64,000 nt of DNA from Corythoichthys intestinalis (Eukaryota > Chordata > Actinopteri > Syngnathiformes > Syngnathidae), in the NCBI RefSeq assembly GCF_030265065.1, contig NC_080396.1, positions 49,403,501 to 49,467,500 of the forward strand, in the 5' to 3' direction. How positions within the stretch are numbered: position 1 is the first letter of the stretch; every line of letters starts with the position of its first letter. Below are positions 30,096 through 41,600 of the stretch, in pieces. The notes beneath the pieces were generated by a model, which did no database searches, was not told the origin of the DNA, and saw only the letters and a program-made list of their open reading frames with translations. The translations under genes were made by a program, and so were the position numbers.

Positions 30096-33000
30096 GATGT
30101 AACCTGGTCGTTATTTTGTGGACCAACTTACATTCAAGAAGGAAATTAAATAAGTGTTGAAGATTTTCAAGGTGACAGGTCACTTTCAAGAAAGTGGCTT
30201 CCAGTCTTGTAAACAAAAGTGTTTAAGTATAACGGCGTTACTTTTTTCAGTAGTAAGTAATCTAAACATAACAAGACCGTGATAATGGTGTCCGGCCACG
30301 GAATTTCAAAGGTAGCATTCTCAAACTTGAATTAGTTGCAACATTTAATATTACTACTTTACGGAATATTTAATGATAGTGTTCTGCTTATTGTGCAGTA
30401 GGCGTAACATGCAGTTTCAGAGATTTGCAATGGTTAAGGGTTAGTTTACATTTGTGTTTTCTTAACAGACCAATATATTTGATCCAAATGAATACCAAAT
30501 GTTCTAAAATACTTTATATAGTGTTTTTATTCCTTTAATATAAACATCTTTGATGTGAAAGATGTTATAGAATGCATATGAAATAACGTGTGGAACATCA
30601 AAAGTAATGTTACTCTTACAATGAAGTAACTGAGTTACTAAATTAATTTTTGAGAGAATTTGTAATTGTAACTAATTACTTTTTTAAAGATGCCTTATCA
30701 AACTGTTGGCTTCAATGTGTTCTGATCTCAGTCAAGTTTTGAAATTGAATGCCATTGTCTTGAGCACAACACAACCTAATTTATCGCAATTTGTTCTGAA
30801 ACGTGGTGGACAATGCTCACTATTAATAAACAAAAAATGACAATTAAAAAAAACCAATTAAATCCCAGCACACATTGCTTTGATCCCTAAAATATTTTCG
30901 GAATGAGACAAAAGTACAGCTGAAATATATTTAGAATGAGAAATAATTGTTCCAAAAACATTTTTTTAATCAATACTTAAGAAGGTCCCAAGCTATGTTG
31001 TAATTCTTTCTTTTTTTTTTTAACTAATTCAAACAATCACACACATACACCAGCACAACAAATACAAACCTTTGCAATGCAAACAACCACAAAAACATAC
31101 ATGTAAAAACAAAAATAAAAGAGGCACATTGTACATACTGTACTACGTGTACATACTGTATTACGCATGGCAGAATTCTTTCAAAATATAAGGCACTTCA
31201 ATTGTCATATTTATAAAATCAAAAAAAGAACAAAAAGAAAGTACATATACACAACAAAAAGAGTCAATCAAAGACAAATCCCTGAGATATTGTAGTGTAC
31301 AAATACTCGTTCTTCGTATGCTTAGGTGTATCTATATAAGAATTAAATTCCAAAAGAAATAGCCGAAAATATGGCTTGAACCTTGGAACTTTCACCATGT
31401 GCAAGTAAAATTCACCAAGCAGCAAGATCAGATTGGAACTACAAAGCCTACAATTATCACACTTTGTTCAATGACATGTATACAATTGTTCAGTTTTTTT
31501 CACCCAAAAAAATGCACTAGATCTCTCCAAAATGCAGTTTTCACAGTACAGAAGTAAAAAAGATGTACAATTGTCTTTGTTTCAGATTTACTGAAAGTGC
31601 ATTTATCGTCAGTGGCCATGAACTTGGCAATCATGCTATTGCAGGGATAGATATTGTGAAGTAGTTTGAATTGGAATTCTTTAATTTTATTTGAAATGCA
31701 AAATTGAAAGGGGCACAACCAAGCTCTACGGCAATTAACCTCATCGAAAAGAAAATTCCAAAATTATTTTCCTCGGGGATAAATTTCTAATATGCTTGGT
31801 TGAACTTTTTTTTTTTTATCTAGAATAACAATTCCTCCAATTGTGAGAGACGGCATTTGAACTTTATTTTTTATATGTAAGATGGCATTTCATTAACTCA
31901 AGTATACCTTGAGGAATAGCCTTCACAACAGAATTGAATTCCTTAAATTTTGCAGGAAGATTTCTCCTTCATAAAGTTTTCATATGTACAAATATTACTC
32001 TTACTTTCAAACATATCTGAGATATAGATGATACCAATTTAAATCCAACCTTCAGTGGAAAGCGTTTGCACCGAATAGTAGTATTTGTATTGCTCCAAAT
32101 TATTTCTTTATGCGGCGAAAAGTTAAGCCCATGACACAATTTCCGAGCTAATAAAGCTTGCTGATATAATTTTGACAATTTTGCAGGTAATTTTGCCACA
32201 GCAAAGTTGCATTTCAAAAGAAACTCTAAACCACCCACAATTCTAAATACATTATGTGGAATAAAATTCCATATTCCAAATTCCATCGATTTATCAAGCC
32301 ATTTAATGAAAGTGGAATCTACGTTCTAATTCTGCACATTCATTAGACAACGGCAATGACGTATTAAACAACGCGCCCGAGTAATATTCCAAAAGATTCA
32401 TTTTACTGATAGGTGATATATAAAGCCCACCTTAATTGGTAATCGCTAAATATTGATTAAACAGTAGAGAATGGCTCGACGGTATCTAACAGAGTTAAAT
32501 AAAATACCTTTTGTTGACCCAAAAGCTCCAGACGTCGCGTCTTGATTGACTGTCGTTGCCTCGGTAACCTACTAGCCCTCTAAGCTAGCTCTTCTGATCA
32601 TGGTCGTTCCAAGCCTAAGGTTACGTAATTCCTCATATTTAGTTTCTGCTCACATTCCAGCAACTAACATCTGACAACCAGTCGGAACAGCTCATAACGA
32701 ATGGAATTATTATGTCAAATAGACTTAATTAACGACGCATTTATGTTCCAGATAACATTTGTTCTTCGTTGTTATACCCGCCCGCAACCGGTATTGTTGT
32801 TGTTATTTCGCCACCCAGTGGACGGAAGTATGCTTCAATAAGTTATAGGGCCAAGGAGAGGAGGTTGAGAGGGGGCCAAGACTTATTTCATCAAGTATGA
32901 ATTCTAATGTACAGCTCTGAAAAAGCGACGCAAAACTGTATAAATAGTATGTGGCGGAAAAAAACAGACAAGACTGAAAAAGCAGTTTCTGCTCTTGCAC

Positions 33001-35611
33001 TCCTCTTAAAAAGAAATTGCTGTATTTTAAGCCAAAACAACTATTGTGTTTGATAGAACAATGTCTATATGCTGCCATAGCAGATTCATGGCGCCTTAAG
33101 CCCCCGAACTATTTTTTATTTGCCCGTTTTACCCTGAAAACCCCCGTTTAAAGACGTCGCGCAACCGCTTTTGTTTCAACCCAGCCATAGAACAAAGGTA
33201 ATTAATTATATTTATTATTCAAAATGTCATTTTTAGCTTAGAATGATGTCTAATATTTCGTTAAAAAAAAAAAAAAACGACTTTAAAAAATTATTCATTC
33301 GCATATTTTAAACTTTTAAACAAATTAAGTTACGATAAAAAAAGGTGTCTGTAAAAAAGTCATGGATATTTACCTCATAACTATCGCTTAATTGTTTTGT
33401 TTGTTTCTGTCGCATTTTTTCCGATATGTTAGATGATAAATAATTGATCTAAACGATGAAAAATTGGGGGGGGGGGGGGGGGGGACGTTTAAAAAGGTAA
33501 ATATATCAATAAGAAAATCTCGACCACTCCTTGATGTCTGTGTTTCACCCATAAAATCCCCCCAAAATCCAGCTGTGGCCATTCACAGCTGTGTCTTGAA
33601 ACTCAGTGATACATGCTACATGGAGTTTTTTAATCGAAACAAGGTAAGTACGCGGTAATATCTCGTCAAAGTCATGGCGTCTGTAATTCTGCTCTCACGT
33701 GCTCTCACCTCCAGATAGGGTTGTGCTGTTTATTTATTTATTTTATTTATTTTTTATTTTTTTTAAATGCCCTCCTGTTCAAAATTTTTCTTCCCCCAGA
33801 AAATTGAGATTTTAAGCTTTCCAATGATGTATCACACGAGCATATCAGACAATTTTGAAAGTTGGTTAAATTGGGGGTCTCAGAGCGGAACTTCAAGGGA
33901 CCTGAGTGTTTTCCGCCACAAACATAATCGTAGAGCAAAAGACCAGTATTTAAAATCTACTCAAAACCAAAGGTCCAAATTCCAAATATTGTCATTTAGG
34001 ACATTTACAGAATATGACAAAAGTATATTTCCCCTGTTTAATTACAGAGCTCGATGGTGCATTTGTTTGATCAATATTCTTCATTAAAATTTGTTAGCCA
34101 GTTGGGTGAATAAAATGTATTCATTCATTTTCAATTACAGTAATTTATTTATTTAATTTATTTAATGAACTTATCTAAAAGCTATTGTGGTCCAATCCAT
34201 TTCAAAGGATAAAATGAAATGTAATTTAAGATTAAAAAAAAAAAAAAAAAAAAAAAATTATTCATGGCTCATTCTTGTTCTCCATGTTACATATCAATAA
34301 GCATTTTTAAATGATGATATGACTTGTGAAATTCAATTTCTGTGTCAGGAAATAAAGACAACATATTTAAATCTATGTAGTTCGTTTTCTTCATCTGCTG
34401 AAAAACAGACTTGTCGTCAATTATGAAATGCTGTTTTTAGGGAGCCTATTGTTTCCCCATTAGTACCAACAATTTGAAAAATGGTACATCAGGACTCATC
34501 CATTGATGACATTCACTCTTTTAAGTTCTAGATCAACAATTCTCAGTATTGTATATGTTTTCTGAAGTTGAAAACAAAACAATTTAAGACAAATTGAACA
34601 TTTCGGTCATTATAGAATATTTGCATGTAATCTTTAAAATTCTTATAAAAGGTTAATCCTTTGTATGAATGTGGTATTTACATTATATTTGTACATTTTA
34701 AAAATAAACTTTGATGCCATTTTAGACAATTTTCTTAAATAATGCCCAAAATGTGCTTTTTCCAAGCTATTTTAGTGAACAAAGTTTTGTTTTTGTCTTT
34801 GGAATTACGACGAACCATGTCGTTAGATCATATATTTTAGGATGTATTAGAATTCATTGTGATTCTTCTTTGTTTTCCTCAAAGTCAGGCCATCCTGCTC
34901 CAATGGTTAGACAAAGTAGGTTTGTCAGGTCTCTCTTGCGTGTTCAACCAAGTGAAACAGTTTATCAACCACTAAATTAGGGTTATAATAAGCTCATTGT
35001 TTGAAGTCATCCAAGGAGAATATTTTTGGGTTAATAAATTCCAAACCCTTTTGCGAACCTAAAAAGAATCTTCATCATTGCGTCACAAACCTCCTGAAAG
35101 AAAAAGAAAGAAACGACTGATGTTTTTTTTAATGCAAGGGTAGCCCACCCAATCTTTTGAGCTTTTAACGTCTCACTTCGGTTACAGTGATAGAGGCAAA
35201 AGTAGGTTAAGTTTTTTCCAATGGGAATTAACTGGAATCTTTGCAAATGAACAGGAATAAATCAGGAGAATTAAAAAACATTTTAATCTTGATGAAGTTG
35301 TACATCCAATAAATCTATTGAAATGCCAGCTTTTTATTGGTAATATTTTGCATAAAGTTACAGTATGCTTACGACACAAACGCTAATATATACGCTTGTT
35401 AAACTTGCCATTGAAATTTATCACACATTTCCTTATTACCAACAAACACAAACAATAAAATGAAAGTACAAAAATAAAAAAGCAATGCGCTATCACACTC
35501 ATATAAAATGACAAAATGTTAAGACAAAAATTGCCACGCCATATTGAAAGACTTTAAATTGAACCGATGGAAGGTCTTTGTGATGATGATTGTGATGGTG
35601 AAAAAGCCATA
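30096..35611. other. Intergenic region: cdk20 upstream side and cxxc1 3' side
   Basis: This 5.5-kb AT-rich stretch should contain the cdk20 promoter at its left and the cxxc1 3' UTR at its right. A LINE remnant is at about 31300-32480. Near 30230-30690 are words of the type AATGTTACTCTTAC and AACTGAGTTACT that resemble the interior of the hAT element at 60627-62340. Runs of G (33466-33484) and of A (34231-34257) are simple sequence. A TTTATT at 35333-35338 could be the cxxc1 polyadenylation signal. No further gene is seen. Confidence 0.5.
31300..32480 (-). mobile_element. LINE (L1-like) 3' remnant
   Basis: On the minus strand, 32286-31969 encodes a stretch with AKLSKLYQQALLARKLC and NFSPHKEIIWSN, typical of the region after the reverse transcriptase core of L1-type LINEs. 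At 31718-31500 comes FQFKLLHNIYPCNSMIAKF, then CTFSKSETKTIVHLFYFC, the terminal zinc-finger-like segment. The catalytic core is absent, so this is a 5'-truncated, decayed copy. The exact ends are not visible. Confidence 0.7.
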
Positions 35612-38600
35612 CTAGCGGTCTTTGACAGAGCGAAGGTCTGTGGTTACCGGGTCGTGTTGGATGGTTTGGTGCAGCATGAGCGCCAACAAGCCTGCCCGGT
35701 TGGTCATGGCCGCCCGCAGGTTCCTCTCCTGCTCAAATAACTCGTCCAGTTTGTACCACTATTGACACAAAAGCGCATTAACAGTGATGGAAAACTTAAT
35801 CACCTTCACTAGCTCCTCGGTTTCAAATTATGAGTTAATTGAGTGCCATTGATGGCAATAGATGTCCAATCCACTTGGATTGGCAAGAGCTAGCAGCGAA
35901 TTATCGCCGCCATCCCTCCCAGTCCAAATGGATTGTATGTCTATCGTTCTCAAAGACTTTGAAACACGATCATTCACTGCCATAGTATAGTATCGCAAGT
36001 ATAGTACACTTCTGTACTTCACCACACTGCCGTCAACAAAGTTTATAGCACCTTTACGTACCACACGGACTCTTTCCAGGTCCACCTCAGCCCGGCGGAG
36101 TTTTTCCCAGCAGTAATGTTTGTTGCACTTCCTCTTTGAGACCCGACAGAACTCGCCAGTGGGCTCGAAGACATCTTTGACCAGAGGGCAACCGCACACC
36201 TCGTCTGCCGCCACCTGGACAACATGTGCAAACAAGGTCAAATGAAGTCACTGTTAATCTTGGATTTTTACTTGAAGATCGTATGGAAGTCCCGTCCCAG
36301 CCACTTGAATGAATTAGAAATGAGACAAACCTTTGGATCTCTGGAATGTTCCGGACACAACACCTGAAGCCTTTTGCAGTAGGTTTTGCTCTGTGGGTTG
36401 TAGACGTCGCAAAACAGGCGCGTGGCTCTGTGAGAAACACAATACGCCATATTGTATAAGTGTTTAGTGCACTACTTATGTTATATGACACAGTTGTGAG
36501 CAGACAGACACGTGTGCTCACCCTTCGATCCGTGTTGGGTACATGGATCCAAAGGAAGTCTGACTCTCATACTGTTGGGACAAAGGTGAGCCTTAATCAA
36601 CGAGCACGAAATTAATAGTCGGACAAAAGCTGCGTGTCACTCTGACCTTGGCGTAGCACCTCTCCATGTGCCTCAGTGCCACCTTGGGGTTGACAGGATG
36701 GCTGCAGGACACGCAGAAGATTTGAAGGTCCGTGTCGTCGCCGTCCCCTTCGTTGGCCTGCGGACACAAACAAACGACGTGAAAGATTTTATTTCATTAC
36801 TTTGTGAATGCTAAAGAGCATTCATCACCAGTTCAGAAAATTTCAAAGTAAAAATGATCCAATTTAGGACAATACTTGAAACAATTTCCTTTTTTTGTCA
36901 CAATTCAACATTTTCCTTAAAAAAAAAAAAAAGTCCTATTGAAATGGAGACATTTTGTTCACTCATCTTTACAGTGTTCTTCAACATATTTCACATTATA
37001 AACATTACACCACTTTCCAGTACAATATTTCACAATTTTTATGACAAAATTGCCAAATTAGTAGAGGCAAATTTGCCTATTTTTTCTAAATTTGTTGACC
37101 AATTCAAACCACTCCAACACCAAAATGTTCAATCCACTCAGGACAAAATAAAAATATTCATCACATTCTCCGCCTACCTATAATTTAAAAAAATGAAATT
37201 CACAATTTACCATTCTCCTTTCAACATGTATCAAATGTTTGAAAAAATTGAAAATCAAACTTCAAGTTTCACATTCGAGATTTCAATTGTGACAGCCTCT
37301 TAGTCTAGGCTCGAAAATGGCATTGTATTGTAATATATTGCAGGACTATAACTTATATTTTACCTCCTCATCGTGCTGAACCTGGTGAAGTTTGGAATTG
37401 GCGATGATGTCTTCCAGCTCGTGGAAGCGCTTCTCCATCAGAGTAAGGCGCAACCTGGTAGCCTGCTGCTCCTTTCTGATTCGCTCCAGCTGCTTCCGCC
37501 CCATCTCCTCAGCGACACAGGGGCTCTGCTGCCACTGCTGGATCCTCTGGGGGACAATCTCGTAGATGCGGCTGTGGAAACCATGTTTACCATCATTATA
37601 GAAATGTATTACTAATACAGTGAATTAGGGCTGCAGCTATCGAATATTTAAGTAATCGAGTAATTGACTGACTATCCTATCGAGTAATCGGATAAAACAT
37701 ATTTTTAGGTAGAGAGCAATTATAAATATACATGAGGAAAAAAAAGACATTTCATCTAATATTGAACCATTTTCAGTCAATCAATGTGTTTATTTTCGAT
37801 GTACATTGTTGAAAACAGCCAACAATTGCCTCTCAGCTGTGACTAGAAAAAAAAAAAGACCAATTCACTGCTTTCACTACAAAAACTTTTAGATCTTATA
37901 AAAAATATATATATTTCTTACCTAAAAATGCCATTACGCTTGATAACACACATCACATAAAAGTCAGATGTTTTTCCCACGTGTTTCAATTGAATTTCCA
38001 TTTGTGTCAAGCCATTTTTAAGTTCTAGTTAAGTTTTAAGTTAGTCTAAACTGTAAGTCCTGATAGGATTTTGCATTTTTGCAGTGTTTAAAATAAATGT
38101 ATCATGTAATGTAACATATCAGGTTATAATATGGCGGGAATATTTACATGCGTTCCTGAATGCACCGCGTGACGTGCGGGGGTGAGGGAAGTGCGGGAGA
38201 GTGAGAGACGTGCCTTCCTGTTGTTGTTGTTGTCGTTCCACAAGTTCCCAAAAAAGAAATAATTGCAACCTAACGAAGCGGGTGACTCTTTGTCAACGTT
38301 ACACTATGATACCTACTCTATTGGAGAACATTAGGGGCCAGTGCTACTTGGTGTTTTATCCAACAATGACTACTTAGCTAAAATTGACAGTTAGCTTTAT
38401 CATATTTTCATTTTACACCCTCACCACTCTAAAGCGTTATGTTTCACAGATTAACTCTTTCACTCCCAGCCATTTTCACCAGAGCAAGGCCGTTCGCTCC
38501 CGGCCGTTTTTTCTGGATTTTGACTGATTTTGCAAGGCCAACAGAAAATTATGTTCTATTGCTATATAAACCTGGAACCCACCAAAAGAAAGATTAGACT

Positions 38601-41600
38601 CTCTTCTTTCAGCAGAAAAAAAGTAAGTTTGTATCTTTTTCCATTCTTTAGAAATCAGCATTAGAAAATAGCTTGGTTTGAGCAATTTTCCAATTTCTGA
38701 TGAAAAAACGGAGAAAATGAGCTTTTTGTAAACGCATACATTTCAAACATAACTTTGACTTTAACAAAGCTATTTTTTGCATTAGTTACATTCCAAACAT
38801 CTGAATAATGTTTTCCTTTTACAAAATACCATGAACAACCAGACAAATAGAGCTTTAGATAGCAAAGTAACAATTTATTAACACACGACTACTGAGAGAT
38901 GACGGTTTGTCGCCGAGATGACGCCGTTGTCGCCACGTCAGCTGTGTAAACTTTTCCCTCATCGTTGTCTGTCTCACAAAGATGGATTATTTTTGCATTT
39001 CTGCGGGGTCTGCTTGGCGAGCCGCTCCACGGGGGGTTTCACTCGTTTTGCACGGTCGTCCAGCGCCTGGCGTCCCAGGCGTCCTCTCGTTGTTTTGTCC
39101 GGTCGGAGCGCCGCCTGGGCTCAAGCCGCCAGCGCTCTGACAATGCTGCCCGGCCGTTCACTGCTGTTGAATCGGGCTGCCGAGTCTTCCAAAATGTGCT
39201 ACTGCCCTCCAGTGGCCAGTTTTATTGCTTTAAAATTGGTTTGGAGCGTTGTTCTTTGTTTCTCGGATACAGCGGAAGCTATATATGCTTCTTATTAAAA
39301 AAAATTAATAAAAACGCAAAAGACGTATAAATACGTTTGCGGGACAGTTCAGCATTTAAAAATACAACGTATTTATACGTTTCTGGGAGCAAATGAGTTA
39401 AATAAAGCCTGTATGTAAGACACGTTAGCCACGCATCGACAGTGGTCTTAATAGAAACCTAGCCCTCCGCAGGGCTAACGTTACGTACGTGAGCGAGTGA
39501 CAGTAACGTTAATCTTATTTATTAGCGCTGAGAAGTGTACTGCTTTAAGATGACGGCTGTTTACTAACACCGCTGACTCTGTCATTTCACATCTAGTTCA
39601 ACATACATGTGATATCTATGAGACGCATCAGATGCTACCTTTTACCACCGCATCATGCGGGCTAGTTTTTAGCAACGACGGCGTAGTTTGTAGCGGCTGT
39701 CGGCTGCAGAAAGGTTTTTTTATATTTTTTTTATTGCTTCTTCCTCTACGCACGTGACATCAGCGCGTTGTCCCGCATTAAAAGTAGTCCGGGCAAAACG
39801 TGATGCTTAGAGCTGGCAAACTTCCTCGAGGTGAATAAAATTACTCGGATCAGTTTTTAAACTCGAGTTGCTCGAGTATTAGTTTCAGCTCTACAGTGAA
39901 TATAGGTGTGTGTGTGTGTGTGTGTGTGTGTTTTATCAAGTACTGTATGATCTGATTTTCTTACCTGTATGGGTGGGGAGTTGAGACCTCTGGGTACTTC
40001 ACAATACGATAACATTTCATAATAGTATTTGTAGTGAAAAATGTTGCTATCAATCTGTGGGTTTCTTTATTACACTGTGACACCTTTTTAAATCGATAAA
40101 ACGATTCTTAGTGGGAGCATATCAATAACCTATTGGGCTACAAAGTATCATAATATACCACCATATTGATGTGTTGTCACACCCCTGCTTGCCAGTGTGT
40201 GAAGTGTAGTAAGACTCACTTGGCTGCAAGCTTCATCCCACAGTCGTCAGAACAGTATTTCGAGGAAGTCCTGGCCGCTTGGATGCAACCGGGTCCGAGA
40301 CACTGGCGCAGAGTGCTGCCGAGCTCCTTAGCCTCAGCTTCTCCTCCATCACCTCCTCCTCCTCCTCTTCTTTCACTATGCCGCACGCGCCCCCTGTGTC
40401 GCTGCTTTGCCTTGTGACGTCGCACCTCCTCTTTGGGGGTGGAGAGTGATTTCTATGGATGATGAATTAGACAATTATACATGTAGTAGGAGCAAACAGG
40501 GTTGGTTGTCACACAGGTTGGTTGTCACACTTGCCATAACTCGACTATCAGAAGGCGGTGTTGTGCAATATCACTATTGGAATGGTAACAATTGCGCCAA
40601 TTAGAAAATCGACAGTCTTTACCGTGGAATATCACATCACTTTGAGGAAAGAGGCAATTACTTTTTCGGCTCAATTTCCGATCACGTGATCGGATTGGGG
40701 ACATCCCTACTTAACTCTCCATATTTGGCGTGTGAGCTACAGGTAATATTCTCAAGATACTCACCTTCTTCTCTGGCTTTTTCTCTCGTCTCTTCACGTG
40801 TTTCACCTTCACCGCCTTCTTTCTCAGCGATTCCTCCTCTTCCTCTTCCTCCTGCTCACTGTGCCATAGCTGCAACAGAAAGACGCGTCACTGAAGTGCC
40901 ACCTGTCACAACCTAATAACCCGGGACGATTCACTGACCAGGTCGTCGAATCCAGCAGCTTTGTACTGCTGGTAGAGCTCAAGCTCACTTTCACTGAATA
41001 CTTCTTCCTCTTCTTCCTCGTCTGTAAGATTCCCACCGTCGTTCCTGTGGAGGACCCGACGTCCCTTCGCACCACGGCGAATCATTTCTTCTTCTTTGTT
41101 GCGAAGCATCTTCTGCTCCACACCACGAACATGCCATTTCTTATGCAACAAACTCACTCAGTTTCGCATGTTTGAACCCGTGTGCTCTACAGATGACGAA
41201 TGCGATCGCTCACCCGTGCACGGAACTGACATTGCCTCAGTCGACACTTCTGACGTATCTTGTTGGGTCCTCCAAATTTCTTCATGTCTTTACAAAAATC
41301 ACAGGTGGCACAGTCTTGCGTCCTCAAACAGGCCTCGCACTCGCCGCACATGCGAGCAGAACGTTTGATTTGCTGTGTGATGCAAGTAAGCGAGACACAA
41401 AAAAGACAAATTTGACATTTTGTCAACGATATGATGTGCTTTTTCACATATATCCAGTAGCAGTGTGCCAATACATTGATTATTAGATTCATTGAGATTC
41501 GACACGTGATGATTCGATTTCGATTCATAAATGTTGAAAAACGATGATTTTCCCTAATAACTTAATAACTTAACAGCCGCTGCTAGCGGAACGAAATTCA

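Noticed and set aside
32803-33078. A 91-codon minus-strand frame as a gene between cdk20 and cxxc1
   Set aside because: No domain, no splice context and composition like the surrounding intergenic sequence; it may be part of an unrecognised repeat.
38918-39330. Two overlapping open frames of about 120 codons in the cxxc1 intron as a gene
   Set aside because: They lie wholly inside the TTAA-flanked MITE, overlap each other in different frames and have no recognisable protein features.
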